Source: Crocinitomicaceae bacterium (GTDB taxonomy: Bacteria > Bacteroidota > Bacteroidia > Flavobacteriales_D > Crocinitomicaceae). Taken from it: a stretch of 64,000 bases of DNA. The translations under genes were made by a program, and so were the position numbers. Under the pieces are notes generated by a model, which was not told the origin of the DNA, ran no database searches, and saw only the letters and a list, made by a program, of their open reading frames with translations. Below are positions 1 to 8,743 of the stretch, one piece after another; the stretch's first letter is position 1, and each line of letters starts with the position of its first letter. The stretch is taken from positions 60,811-124,810 of the forward strand of contig JALQYQ010000035.1 of NCBI GenBank assembly GCA_023262855.1, given 5' to 3'.

Positions 1-1388
1 TAACATTTTGTCTCCAAAGTCATATTAGGATAAATCGATTTGTACTGTTTAATGCGTTTGGATAAGTCTTTTTCGTCGAAGAAGAATATATAATCAAAAT
101 TACTAATCGGATTAACAAGTAAATGCTGACTTGAATCCGTTCTTTCAACAAAAGAACAATACCAACTCTTTGCATAGAATTTTGGCATCATTGAAGTTCG
201 TTGCCCAGCAGATCCTTCGAGTAAAATTGCTTCATTGTCTAAATGTTTATCATACAAATGATACATTGCTTCTACACGCGACTTTTTGGAATACATCGTA
301 GTTGCGAAAAACAAAAATGGAATATTCAAAATCCAAAAAGCGATGATTGATAGTTTCCAAATTTTATCACGTCGTTTGCTTTCTTTAAAAAGTTGATACC
401 CCATAACCCCAAGAATAATAAAGAAAGGAAGTACCGATAATACGAAACGTTCTTGGCGATTTGGATAAAACGTGTGGAAAAGGATAAATGCAATTGTTGG
501 TATAAAAAGCAGAGCATATTTTTTATAACTTTTGAAAAATCCAGCTATTACAATTAAGCCTAATGGAACGAATAAAGAACCCGTAAGTACTAGGAAATAC
601 ATGAAGTAATTATGGTTTGGTAAATAGGTCGTTCCTTCTTTCATGTTATATGTCACATATCCAATGAATTCTGCGAATGGATAACCCCAAATGAAATAAT
701 CTACCATTCCTTGAGTTAGTCCAAAAATGATTAAAACACCTGCCGAAAAAAGTAAGAATGGATTGAATTGTCGTTTAAAAAAGAAGTAGCCGGCTATTCC
801 CAATGCAAACACTCCAATTTGGTATCTGAAGGAAACTGCCATTCCAATGAACAATCCAGACAATAAGAAATTGAGTAATTTTTCATTTTTGATCAACAAC
901 CAAACTCCATATACTAAGAAAGGTAGCGCTGCCACTTCTACTAAATTTCGAACTGAAATGAAAGGCATGATCCATAACAACGCTAAAATCCAACCAACTT
1001 TCGTTGCTGTTTCTTTGTTGGATAATTTTTCAGTGATTTTGATTCCGTAAATAACCACAATCATTGAAGCTAAGGCATGAAGCAATCGATTGATAAGCAT
1101 TAAAATTTTTGGATCAACAACCCCAATAAATTTCATGAATGCGAAATACAAATAGTTTAAACCAACGTAGGTGAAACTGTGTCCTTCAGGTGTTCCCAAG
1201 CTTCCTTTCGTCCAAGGCAACCAATGGTTGTAATCATAACCGTCAACCCAAGAGGCAGATGCTTCAATGATGAGGTAGTGATCATCGTGCATACCATAAC
1301 CTTGTGAGAAAATTGTCGCGATTAAGCGCACAAAAAGCGCGACAAATAGGATAAGTTTATACGATTGAAAACGATCTGTTTGCATCAT
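1..1388 (-). CDS. GT22 (Alg9/PIG-B-like) membrane glycosyltransferase, C-terminus cut off
   Basis: The reading frame is open from the ATG at 1388 to the window edge (at least 462 codons, no stop seen), so the gene is partial at its C-terminus. The protein is rich in hydrophobic segments. An acidic motif after the first segment (H34-D35-D36-H37-Y38) and a later loop with H305 and N310-R-Q-E-R-F315 resemble the catalytic acidic loop and the H-K-E/R-F loop of GT22 dolichol- or polyprenyl-phosphate-mannose transferases. By family knowledge it would move a sugar from a lipid-phosphate donor onto a glycan or lipid on the outer face of the inner membrane; donor and acceptor are unknown. It starts 1 nt after the stop of the upstream sulfatase-like gene, so the two are probably co-transcribed. 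A GT39/PMT-type enzyme is the alternative. Confidence 0.7.
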   Translation of the reverse strand, partial: MMQTDRFQSYKLILFVALFVRLIATIFSQGYGMHDDHYLIIEASASWVDGYDYNHWLPWTKGSLGTPEGHSFTYVGLNYLYFAFMKFIGVVDPKILMLINRLLHALASMIVVIYGIKITEKLSNKETATKVGWILALLWIMPFISVRNLVEVAALPFLVYGVWLLIKNEKLLNFLLSGLFIGMAVSFRYQIGVFALGIAGYFFFKRQFNPFLLFSAGVLIIFGLTQGMVDYFIWGYPFAEFIGYVTYNMKEGTTYLPNHNYFMYFLVLTGSLFVPLGLIVIAGFFKSYKKYALLFIPTIAFILFHTFYPNRQERFVLSVLPFFIILGVMGYQLFKESKRRDKIWKLSIIAFWILNIPFLFFATTMYSKKSRVEAMYHLYDKHLDNEAILLEGSAGQRTSMMPKFYAKSWYCSFVERTDSSQHLLVNPISNFDYIFFFDEKDLSKRIKQYKSIYPNMTLETKC

Positions 1389-1389
1389 A

Positions 1390-3288
1390 TTAGAGGTTCT
1401 TATATTCTTTATAAATCAGAGACATAAACGAGTGACAACGTTTCTCCTCTTGTTTTAGTGCTTTTTTGCTAAATGTTTGATCTGGATAATTCTTGCCATC
1501 CATGTGATAACTGAAATTTCCTTTGTCTGTAATCCACCCAAATCCTCTATTGATAGTGTGCAAAGCGAATTGAGGACAATTTGGGTTCAGCAAATCTTTT
1601 GACCAAGTATATCGTTTGTAATCACCTCCCATTTGGTAAAGAAGGGTTCGAACAATATCAGCTTGCGAACCTAAGGTTTCGATGGTTTCTCCGCGGTATT
1701 CTTTTTTCAAAGGTTCACCAAAAATTAACAATGGAACATGGAAATAGGCGCCTAGATTTGGGTCCGTTACAGCAGGTGAAGCGTGTCCGTGGTCGGCAAC
1801 CATTACGAATATGGTGTTTTTGTACCATTTCTGTTTTTTACATTTCGCCATGAAATCATCCAAACATTTGTCTGCATAAAACAACGAATTCATGAAATCT
1901 GCTTCTGGACCTTTCCATTTTTGAGTTCCTCTGTCAGGATAATCATAAGGAGAGTGAGTACTTCCTGTGAAAGCGCAATGCATGAACGGACCTTTTGTTT
2001 TATTGATTTTTTGAATCAGCAAGTCGTATAAATCTTCATCGTAATAATTCAATTTTCCGCGTTGTAAATTACTGGGGAAATCATTTTCGTCTTCAACAAC
2101 GTCAAATCCATGATCCGTAAAAAAGCTTCCGATATTACCGTATTTTAAATCTCCACTGAAAATATAATGTGAGGTATATCCCCATTTTTTTAAATCTTGA
2201 TTGAACGAGGGAATTTTACGGTGTTTGTCAGGTTGCATCGAGATAGAAATCTCAGGCAATGCTGGGTAACCACTGAAAATACTTGAATTTCCAATTTCTG
2301 ATGTTCCTCCAGTTGCGTAAATGTTTGTAAACAAAAGTCCTTTTCTTGCTAATCGATCAAAATAGGGTGTAGCTCCTGGTTGACCTGAGATTGAACTAAT
2401 AGCATTCGCTGTCCAACTTTCCATGATGATGAACACAATGTTTGGTCGATCTGTTGTGAAAATCTTGCGTTCATGTTCCAATGGATATGTGTAGAAATCG
2501 TCCAGAGCTTGTTTTGCTTCTTTTTCTGCTATTACTGGGAAAGAAGCACCAATTTCACTTCGGTTGTACTGCAAAAAACTCTTTGCGAAAAAGTAAACTG
2601 AATTTACGGAAAGGTCATTGGGAACATATCCTTTGGTGTAATAAGCAGAATCGTAATTGATTGGAATTGGTTGTAAACCACCTCGTCCAATAATGATAAA
2701 TCCAACAACCGAAATAGCCAAGGTAACGATTGCAATAGGAAGGCGAACGATCCATGAAAAAGATTGGTATATTTCGCTGAATTTGAACATCCATCGCATG
2801 AGTTTATAACTCAAAAAGACTTCAATCGAAGCATAAACGATGAACCAAATTGTCATGCCGTAATCAGCAGTTCGGACGACTTCATCAGGATTTAATAAAT
2901 GTGTAAATACGCGCGTTGTCAGTTTTGTATTCCATTCTGGATAAGCATTGATTTCGCCTCCGTGAATCATGGCACACAACAAAAATTCAATAAAAACAAC
3001 CCAATAAAAAGAGCGTTTGAACCATTTGTTCGGATAAACAAAATAGAAAACTAGAAATACGATTGGTAACAGACTAAGAAGTGCACCCGTTGCCAAATCA
3101 AGTCTTAAGGAATAGACGAAAGCCAACAACCATTCACCAAAGCCAATGTCAGAGAATTTACTCCAATTATGAATTGAAAACAGAATCCGTTCAATATCAA
3201 AAATGATAACCCAAAAAATGAGTAATTTAATGATAGAACTACCGGTCGATTTTAACAGTCTCACGGCACAAAGATAGCTAGAAATCAT
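1390..3288 (-). CDS. LtaS-type sulfatase-fold phosphoglycerol/phosphoethanolamine transferase
   Basis: The 632-residue protein has about five membrane segments in residues 20-200 followed by an extracytoplasmic alkaline-phosphatase/sulfatase domain from about 280. Visible active-site elements are R281-PN and E290, a T-G-G-T-S-E stretch with the presumed nucleophile T329, H445, and D499-H500 in a D-H-G-H motif. This is the arrangement of LtaS and related phosphoglycerol or phosphoethanolamine transferases that decorate surface glycans or lipids. In a Gram-negative host the likely target is a periplasmic glycan or lipopolysaccharide (inference). A -7-like TATCTTTG lies inside the frame at 3269-3276, followed 4 nt later by an in-frame GTG at 3264. 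The true start may therefore be that GTG, giving 624 residues. The glycosyltransferase follows after 1 nt. Confidence 0.8.
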   Translation of the reverse strand: MISSYLCAVRLLKSTGSSIIKLLIFWVIIFDIERILFSIHNWSKFSDIGFGEWLLAFVYSLRLDLATGALLSLLPIVFLVFYFVYPNKWFKRSFYWVVFIEFLLCAMIHGGEINAYPEWNTKLTTRVFTHLLNPDEVVRTADYGMTIWFIVYASIEVFLSYKLMRWMFKFSEIYQSFSWIVRLPIAIVTLAISVVGFIIIGRGGLQPIPINYDSAYYTKGYVPNDLSVNSVYFFAKSFLQYNRSEIGASFPVIAEKEAKQALDDFYTYPLEHERKIFTTDRPNIVFIIMESWTANAISSISGQPGATPYFDRLARKGLLFTNIYATGGTSEIGNSSIFSGYPALPEISISMQPDKHRKIPSFNQDLKKWGYTSHYIFSGDLKYGNIGSFFTDHGFDVVEDENDFPSNLQRGKLNYYDEDLYDLLIQKINKTKGPFMHCAFTGSTHSPYDYPDRGTQKWKGPEADFMNSLFYADKCLDDFMAKCKKQKWYKNTIFVMVADHGHASPAVTDPNLGAYFHVPLLIFGEPLKKEYRGETIETLGSQADIVRTLLYQMGGDYKRYTWSKDLLNPNCPQFALHTINRGFGWITDKGNFSYHMDGKNYPDQTFSKKALKQEEKRCHSFMSLIYKEYKNL

Positions 3289-3380
3289 TTGGTCGAAAGC
3301 TTCTTTTATTTTTTGGTGAAAAACAGTTTTTAAATTAGCTGAGTGAAACGTTTGTTACAGTTTTAATTCTACCACCGTAT

Positions 3381-3388
3381 TATCTTTG
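3381..3388 (+). promoter_or_regulatory. putative -7 box (TATCTTTG) for thioredoxin
   Basis: It matches the Bacteroidota -7 consensus TAnnTTTG exactly and ends 15 nt before the trxA start. No TTG lies at the usual 17-23 nt upstream; the nearest is 26 nt away. Confidence 0.4.
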
Positions 3389-3403
3389 TCAAAAAAATAG
3401 AAA

Positions 3404-3700
3404 ATGGGAAAATTCAGCGATATCGTTAAATCAGAAACACCAACGTTGGTTGATTTTTATGCCACTTGGTGCGGACCTTGTAAAATGATGCATCCTGTTT
3501 TAGATCGATTAAAAGATGAAATGGGATCGCAAGTACGCGTTTTGAAAATAGATGTAGACAAAAATCCAGATGTAGCCGACAAATTCAAAATTAGAGGCGT
3601 GCCAACTTTTATTCTCTTCAAAAAAGGTGAAATTGTCTGGCGTCAAAGTGGCGGAATGGATATTAATACCTTAAAAAACAAGGTAAAGCAAGCATTTTAA
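3404..3700 (+). CDS. trxA: thioredoxin
   Basis: The 98-residue protein has the classic thioredoxin fold: the W22-C-G-P-C26 redox site, the D-F-Y-A-T strand before it, and G66-V-P-T-F with the conserved cis-proline P67. It reduces disulfides of cytoplasmic proteins with electrons from thioredoxin reductase. There is no signal peptide or membrane segment, so it is cytoplasmic rather than a ResA/TlpA type. It is slightly shorter than the usual 105-110 residues, with a trimmed N-terminus. It is transcribed divergently from the sulfatase-like gene and is followed by a separate promoter for the pyrophosphatase, so it is probably a single-gene unit. Confidence 0.95.
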   Translation: MGKFSDIVKSETPTLVDFYATWCGPCKMMHPVLDRLKDEMGSQVRVLKIDVDKNPDVADKFKIRGVPTFILFKKGEIVWRQSGGMDINTLKNKVKQAF

Positions 3701-3820
3701 GCATTTATCGTTTGGGATATTGTTGAAACATAAAACGGTTTAGTATTGAAATGATTGTAGTTGTGTAACTTATGTGAGTAAGTTCCGTAGGATAGGCCAA
3801 TTACAAATTCGTGTTCAAAT

Positions 3821-3851
3821 TTGCAGAAGTGTGTTAAATCTTCTACTTTTG
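3821..3851 (+). promoter_or_regulatory. promoter of the pyrophosphatase gene (TTG-N20-TACTTTTG)
   Basis: A TTTGC-type -33 element (TTG at 3821-3823) and a perfect TAnnTTTG -7 element (3844-3851) are separated by 20 nt, the preferred Bacteroidota spacing. The -7 box ends 34 nt before the ATG, leaving a short A-rich leader and no clear Shine-Dalgarno. Confidence 0.6.
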
Positions 3852-3885
3852 GCGCGACTAAAAACAATACAAAAATTTAACTTTT

Positions 3886-6438
3886 ATGGGGTCAATGATG
3901 ATTTATGTGCCAATAGTAATGGCAATAATTGGTCTACTTTTTATGTGGATTAAAAGATCTTGGGTTTTAAAACAAGACGCAGGTGATGGAAAAATGAAAG
4001 AAATTTCAGATTACATCTATGAAGGAGCGCTTGCATTTTTGAAAGCTGAGTATCGCTTATTAGCAATTTTCGTTGTTGGAGCGAGTGCTGTTTTAGCTGG
4101 TATTTCGTTTATCGTACCAACTACGCACATCTTAATTGTAGTTGCATTTATTTTCGGAGCATTCTTTTCAGCATTGGCTGGAAACATGGGGATGAAAATT
4201 GCAACTAAAACAAATGTTAGAACAACGCAAGCTGCTCGTACAAGTTTGCCACAAGCATTGAAAGTATCTTTCGGCGGTGGAACTGTAATGGGATTAGGAG
4301 TTGCTGGTTTAGCAGTTTTAGGTTTAACAGCATTCTTCATCATCTTCTTCCAAATCTTCATGAAAGGTCAATGGACTTCAACAGAAGATATGACAATTGT
4401 ACTTGAAACTTTGGCTGGATTCTCATTGGGAGCTGAGTCAATTGCATTGTTTGCGCGTGTTGGTGGTGGTATTTATACAAAAGCTGCTGACGTTGGTGCT
4501 GACTTAGTTGGTAAAGTTGAAGCTGGAATTCCAGAAGATGATCCACGTAATCCTGCAACTATTGCAGATAACGTTGGAGATAACGTAGGTGACGTTGCAG
4601 GTATGGGGGCGGATTTATTCGGTTCTTACGTTGCAACAGTTTTAGCGGCAATGGTTCTTGGTAACTATGTGATTAAAGACAATGGGGGTGCTATTGCTGA
4701 TATTTTCAATGGAATCGGACCAATCTTGTTGCCAATGGCAATTGCAGGTTTCGGAATTTTGTTCTCTATCGTTGGAACAATGTTGGTGAAAATTTCTAGT
4801 AATGATGCTAAAGAAGCGCAAGTACAAAAAGCGTTGAACATCGGTAACTGGGTATCTATCATATTAACAGCTATTTCTTGTTTCGTGTTGGTGAAATTCA
4901 TGTTGCCAGATTCAATGAAAATGAACTTCTTCGGTGAAGAGGCAAAGGATATTTCATCAATGCGCGTATTCTACGCTACGATTATCGGTTTAATCGTTGG
5001 TGGTGCTATTTCATCTGTTACTGAATACTACACAGGATTGGGTACTAAACCAGTTTTGAAAATCGTTCAAAAATCTTCAACGGGTGCTGGTACTAACGTA
5101 ATCGCTGGTTTAGCAACTGGTATGATTTCTACATTCCCAACAGTTATTTTGTTCGCTGGTGCAATCTGGGGATCTTACGCATTAGCTGGTTTCTACGGTG
5201 TTGCCTTGGCTGCTTCTGCAATGATGGCTACAACTGCAATGCAATTAGCAATTGATGCTTTCGGACCGATTTCTGATAATGCAGGTGGTATTGCTGAAAT
5301 GAGTGAATTACCAAAAGAAGTTCGTACACGTACAGACATTTTGGATTCAGTTGGTAACACAACTGCTGCAACGGGTAAAGGATTTGCAATCGCTTCTGCT
5401 GCCTTGACATCTTTGGCTTTGTTTGCTGCTTATGTAACATTTACAGGTATTGATGGAATTAACATCTTTAAAGCGCCAGTATTAGCAATGTTGTTTGTTG
5501 GTGGTATGATTCCAGTTGTATTCTCTGCATTAGCAATGAACTCTGTTGGTAAAGCTGCAATGGACATGGTATACGAAGTTCGTCGTCAGTTCAAAGAAAT
5601 TCCAGGAATTATGGAAGGAACTGGTAAACCAGAATACGGTAAATGTGTGGAGATTTCAACGAAAGCAGCGTTACGTGAAATGATGTTGCCAGGAATTTTA
5701 ACGATTGGTTTCCCAATTGCAATTGTTTTGTTAGGTAAATTAGTTTACAGTACAGACAATCAATTGATCGCTGAGATGTTAGGTGGTTATATGGCTGGTG
5801 TAACAGTATCAGGTGTTCTTTGGGCAGTGTTCCAAAACAACGCTGGTGGTGCTTGGGATAACGCTAAAAAATCATTCGAAGCAGGAGTTGAAATTAACGG
5901 TGAAATGACGTACAAAGGTTCAGATGCTCACAAAGCTGCAGTAACTGGAGATACAGTTGGAGATCCTTTCAAAGATACGTCTGGTCCTTCAATGAACATC
6001 TTGATTAAATTAACATGTTTAATTGGTTTGGTTATCGCTCCAATCTTAGGAAATGGTCACGGTACTGATAAAGCAGGTAAAGAAGGATGTGGAATGGAGC
6101 AATGTCATGGTAAAATGGAATGTCACAAAGACATGAAAGATTGTCACCATGGTGGAGCAACATGCGAAGCGCATAAAAATGGCGAAACAATGATTGGAAA
6201 ATGTGACATGTCAAAATGCGCAACAATGTCGAAAGACGAATGTGCTAAGATGTGTGACTCTTTAGGTTGTTCAGCTGAAGAAAAAGAAATGTGTTTAGCA
6301 CACTACGGAAAAGATGGAAAATTCATCGGTGGTGGAAAATGCGAAAAAGAAGGAGCTTGTTGTGCTGATAAAAAAGCATGTAAAGATGCTTCTAAATGCA
6401 CGGACAAAAAGAAATGTGATGGTGCCTGCAAGCATTAA
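3886..6438 (+). CDS. hppA: ion-translocating membrane pyrophosphatase with Cys/His-rich C-terminal tail
   Basis: The 850-residue polytopic protein hydrolyses cytoplasmic pyrophosphate and pumps H+ and/or Na+ across the membrane. The pyrophosphate/Mg site is intact: E217-D-D-P-R-N-P, then a D-N-V-G-D-N-V-G-D run to about residue 235. G490-N-T-T-A-A-T-G-K carries Ala at residue 495, where K+-independent enzymes have Lys, so a K+-stimulated, possibly Na+-pumping type is inferred. The canonical enzyme ends near residue 722. A hydrophilic tail of about 128 residues follows, with 18 Cys, 8 His and many Met and Lys, arranged in C-x(2-7)-C patterns; it is not part of the family domain. The tail is in frame and followed directly by a strong terminator, so it is not an assembly artefact by eye. 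It has its own promoter. Confidence 0.95.
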   Translation: MGSMMIYVPIVMAIIGLLFMWIKRSWVLKQDAGDGKMKEISDYIYEGALAFLKAEYRLLAIFVVGASAVLAGISFIVPTTHILIVVAFIFGAFFSALAGNMGMKIATKTNVRTTQAARTSLPQALKVSFGGGTVMGLGVAGLAVLGLTAFFIIFFQIFMKGQWTSTEDMTIVLETLAGFSLGAESIALFARVGGGIYTKAADVGADLVGKVEAGIPEDDPRNPATIADNVGDNVGDVAGMGADLFGSYVATVLAAMVLGNYVIKDNGGAIADIFNGIGPILLPMAIAGFGILFSIVGTMLVKISSNDAKEAQVQKALNIGNWVSIILTAISCFVLVKFMLPDSMKMNFFGEEAKDISSMRVFYATIIGLIVGGAISSVTEYYTGLGTKPVLKIVQKSSTGAGTNVIAGLATGMISTFPTVILFAGAIWGSYALAGFYGVALAASAMMATTAMQLAIDAFGPISDNAGGIAEMSELPKEVRTRTDILDSVGNTTAATGKGFAIASAALTSLALFAAYVTFTGIDGINIFKAPVLAMLFVGGMIPVVFSALAMNSVGKAAMDMVYEVRRQFKEIPGIMEGTGKPEYGKCVEISTKAALREMMLPGILTIGFPIAIVLLGKLVYSTDNQLIAEMLGGYMAGVTVSGVLWAVFQNNAGGAWDNAKKSFEAGVEINGEMTYKGSDAHKAAVTGDTVGDPFKDTSGPSMNILIKLTCLIGLVIAPILGNGHGTDKAGKEGCGMEQCHGKMECHKDMKDCHHGGATCEAHKNGETMIGKCDMSKCATMSKDECAKMCDSLGCSAEEKEMCLAHYGKDGKFIGGGKCEKEGACCADKKACKDASKCTDKKKCDGACKH

Positions 6439-6455
6439 TTCAAGATAAAACTAGT

Positions 6456-6486
6456 AAAAAGCCCCGATCACTCGGGGCTTTTTTTA
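6456..6486 (+). terminator. rho-independent terminator after hppA
   Basis: A 7-bp G/C-rich stem (GCCCCGA/TCGGGGC, 6461-6467 and 6472-6478) with a 4-nt loop is preceded by an A-run and followed by a run of T. Confidence 0.9.
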
Positions 6487-6525
6487 TGGCCTTACGTAAC
6501 CATTCTATTACACTTCGTTTTTTGA

Positions 6526-6533
6526 TATATTTG
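6526..6533 (+). promoter_or_regulatory. putative -7 box (TATATTTG) abutting the VWA gene start
   Basis: Exact TAnnTTTG match ending 5 nt before the ATG at 6539. If used, transcription would begin at or next to the start codon. No -33 TTG lies at 17-23 nt. Confidence 0.4.
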
Positions 6534-6538
6534 ACCTC

Positions 6539-7963
6539 ATGAAAACACTCCTTATCTTTTTAATTGCATTTTTAGGATTCAATGCGGGTTCGCAAGTTCA
6601 ATTCGAGACGACGAAGCACGATTTTGGTGATTTAGAGCCTTATGACGATCATTTTGTAGACATTGTCGTTAAAAACCTAGGAACGAAAAAAGAATACTTG
6701 TTAAGCGTTAAAAAACCTTACGATGTAGTTTATATCGTGAACGGTCAATTCATCGAGCCTGATAGCTCTATAGTCGTTCGTTTACAAGTGAATCCAAAAG
6801 CAAAAGGAAGATTTAATTACGAAGTGCAAATCTTTACAAGTGATAAGAATGAAGCTACAACTATTAAATTAACGGGAAACATAACGGAACTCCCACAAGA
6901 CAATCTAAGTGCGTTTACAGCGTGTCCTGATTTTTCTTCGCGTCCAAGTGGAAAAGCAAACAAATTTGACCTAACAGTTGTGACCGTTGATAAAGAAACG
7001 CGAAAACCATTGATGAGTTCGGAAGTGACAATGATCCAAAATGGTCAACCGATTTGGGCGAATGCAACCGATAAAAATGGTAAAATCAAAAAGGAAGCAA
7101 CCTTGGGTTTAAGCTATTTCTATGCAACACATGATGGATATTTACCAGCAGAACTTGGTTCGTATGTCAATTTTCAACGAAATTACGTCATTTTAGAATT
7201 GGTGAAGGCTCCAGTTATTGAAATTCCACTTCCAGAACCAGTAGAGCCAGAATTGGCGCAAAAGGATACGGTGATTGAGTTGGTCGTTGTTGAAGAGGTT
7301 GAGCAGAACTTGGAGAATCAATTGAAAGAAGAACCGACTACCATTGTTGAAAACAATTCGATTCCAGTTGAATTAGCGGAATTAGATAAGTCAAATTTTT
7401 CGGAAGAGTATTTTAAACCGATCAATGTCGTTTTTGTACTTGATATTTCTGCATCGATGAAACAGGTAGATAAAATTGAATTGATGAAATTTTCGTTGTT
7501 TCAATTGACACAAATGTTGCGACCTCAAGACAAAATGGGAATTGTAACCTATGCGACCGACGCGATGGTATTGTTACCTCCAACATCTGGTGCAGACAAA
7601 GAGAAAATCAATAAACAAGTTGAAGATTTGAAAGCATCTGGATTGACTGCGGGTGGAGCTGGGATAAAATTAGGGTATAAACAGTGTTTAAAAGGTTATT
7701 TGGATGATGGTGTGAATCAAATCATTGTAATCACTGATGGTGCATTTAATCGCAGTTCGGACGATTACAAGAAGTTTATCAAGAAATACAAACGGAAAGG
7801 AATTCAAATGTCAGTTGTGGGAATTAAGAACAAACCAATGGATGAGGATGAAATGAAAGCAGCTGCTGAATTAGGAGGTGGTCGTTACATTCCAATCTTT
7901 AAATTGGCAGATGCGCAGAACAATTTGAAAGAAGAAATTCGCTTTGTAACCTTTAAAAAATAA
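6539..7963 (+). CDS. exported protein with DUF1573-like N-terminal domain and C-terminal VWA domain
   Basis: The 474-residue protein begins with a signal peptide (cleavage likely after about residue 18). Residues 20-115 look like an Ig-fold DUF1573-type domain, with the H-D-F-G start typical of that family. Residues 140-225 look like a carboxypeptidase-regulatory or Ig-like module. An acidic Glu/Pro/Val-rich linker (225-290) leads to a von Willebrand A domain (about 294-470). Its metal-binding MIDAS motif D302-I-S-A-S306 is intact, with a later T-D-G. VWA domains bind protein ligands through a divalent cation; the partner here is unknown. The protein is predicted to be periplasmic or surface-located. 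It follows the hppA terminator and appears to be transcribed alone. Confidence 0.75.
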   Translation: MKTLLIFLIAFLGFNAGSQVQFETTKHDFGDLEPYDDHFVDIVVKNLGTKKEYLLSVKKPYDVVYIVNGQFIEPDSSIVVRLQVNPKAKGRFNYEVQIFTSDKNEATTIKLTGNITELPQDNLSAFTACPDFSSRPSGKANKFDLTVVTVDKETRKPLMSSEVTMIQNGQPIWANATDKNGKIKKEATLGLSYFYATHDGYLPAELGSYVNFQRNYVILELVKAPVIEIPLPEPVEPELAQKDTVIELVVVEEVEQNLENQLKEEPTTIVENNSIPVELAELDKSNFSEEYFKPINVVFVLDISASMKQVDKIELMKFSLFQLTQMLRPQDKMGIVTYATDAMVLLPPTSGADKEKINKQVEDLKASGLTAGGAGIKLGYKQCLKGYLDDGVNQIIVITDGAFNRSSDDYKKFIKKYKRKGIQMSVVGIKNKPMDEDEMKAAAELGGGRYIPIFKLADAQNNLKEEIRFVTFKK

Positions 7964-7977
7964 ATGATTTCGAATTA

Positions 7978-7999
7978 AACTACGTAGTTTTACGTAGTT
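7978..7999 (+). repeat. 9-bp inverted repeat after the VWA gene
   Basis: AACTACGTA (7978-7986) and TACGTAGTT (7991-7999) are perfect reverse complements around a GTTT loop. There is no following T-run, so it is a weak terminator or an operator/mRNA-stability hairpin at the 3' end of the VWA gene. Confidence 0.5.
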
Positions 8000-8079
8000 G
8001 CTTCTAGTGTGTATAAAGTATATACCATTCTAATTCTTGAAATTTCTAAATGGGTTGATTAATCCACCGTTACTTTGTA

Positions 8080-8162
8080 CTGTAGGCAATAATATTGCCT
8101 GCGCAATAAGCAATAGTTAGGTGGTTTCGGGTTAAAGGCACAGTTCATTCTGTGCCTTTTTA
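8080..8162 (+). ncRNA. candidate small RNA (two hairpins, no ORF)
   Basis: A near-consensus -7 box (TTACTTTG at 8070-8077, one mismatch) is followed by a tight hairpin (AGGCAAT at 8084-8090 with ATTGCCT at 8094-8100, 3-nt loop), a single-stranded purine-rich segment, and a 10-bp terminator hairpin. The VWA gene ends 120 nt upstream and already has a hairpin after it, so a separate transcript is plausible. It could instead be the 3' UTR of that gene. No Rfam family was recognised; 4.5S, tmRNA and 6S hallmarks are absent. Confidence 0.35.
8134..8162 (+). terminator. rho-independent terminator
   Basis: Perfect 10-bp stem (AAAGGCACAG at 8134-8143, CTGTGCCTTT at 8150-8159) with a 6-nt loop running into a short T-tract. 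Confidence 0.75.
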
Positions 8163-8254
8163 ATCTAAAATTTATAAAAATGTTTGGCAAAAATTCTTGA
8201 ATTCCTAAGGATACTAAATTGTTTAAAAAATATTTTTATTTTCTCTTAAATTGC

Positions 8255-8285
8255 TTGTTTTGAAGCTATTTAATGAATAAATTTG
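8255..8285 (+). promoter_or_regulatory. promoter of the response-regulator gene (TTG-N20-TAAATTTG)
   Basis: TTG at 8255-8257 and TAAATTTG at 8278-8285 are separated by 20 nt, an ideal Bacteroidota promoter. A second TTG sits 4 nt further upstream. The leader to the ATG at 8335 is about 45 nt. Confidence 0.6.
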
Positions 8286-8334
8286 AACATCACTCTCCGT
8301 AAGGGATATTTTTATCTACTTTATTGGAAATGAA

Positions 8335-8739
8335 ATGAATACAATGAAAGCTGTTGTCGTAGAGGATTTCAAATTAATTGCCACCATTTGGGAAACACTT
8401 CTCAAAGATTTGGGCTTTAATGAAGTTCATGTTTTTCATCACGCAGAGGGTGTTAAAGAAGGTATTTTGGAAATCCAACCAGATATTGTTTTCATGGATG
8501 TGAATTTACCAGGAGCAATGAGTGGTTTAGATATTACTGAAGAAGTGATTAAAGTGAATCCTTCGATCAATATTATGATGTTAACTATTCATACGGATCC
8601 TTCATATATTCAGCGAGCTTTCGCAATAGGAGCAAAGGGCTTTGTAACTAAAAATTCTCCGATTTCAGAAATTAAAGAAGCAGTAAAAACGATTACTGGA
8701 GGTCAAACTTACTTGTGTAAGGAAATTGGTGAAATTTAA
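8335..8739 (+). CDS. stand-alone response regulator receiver protein (NarL-type receiver, no HTH)
   Basis: The 134-residue protein is a complete CheY-like receiver: acidic pocket E10-D11, phospho-acceptor D55 in F-M-D-V-N-L-P-G, switch residue T84 and K106. The sequence after the receiver (G-G-Q-T-Y-L) is the linker usually leading to a LuxR-type DNA-binding domain in NarL/FixJ regulators, but the frame stops there. It is either a natural single-domain relay or a NarL regulator that lost its output. The gene ends 4 nt from the stop of the convergent receiver gene and lies beside three histidine kinases, two of the HisKA_3 class that normally phosphorylate NarL-type receivers. That makes it a likely acceptor for them (inference). 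Confidence 0.88.
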   Translation: MNTMKAVVVEDFKLIATIWETLLKDLGFNEVHVFHHAEGVKEGILEIQPDIVFMDVNLPGAMSGLDITEEVIKVNPSINIMMLTIHTDPSYIQRAFAIGAKGFVTKNSPISEIKEAVKTITGGQTYLCKEIGEI

Positions 8740-8743
8740 TGAA

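Larger units (their letters stand above)
7964..8334. other. 371-bp intergenic region with hairpins, candidate sRNA and a promoter
   Basis: This is the longest stretch without a gene. From left to right it contains a 9-bp AT-rich hairpin, a candidate small-RNA unit ending in a strong terminator (about 8080-8162), an AT-rich stretch with nothing recognisable (8163-8254), and a good promoter for the response regulator (8255-8285). No plausible ORF was seen. Confidence 0.6.

Noticed and set aside
4017..4361. 114-codon minus-strand ORF inside hppA
   Set aside because: Antisense shadow of the strongly conserved pyrophosphatase coding sequence.
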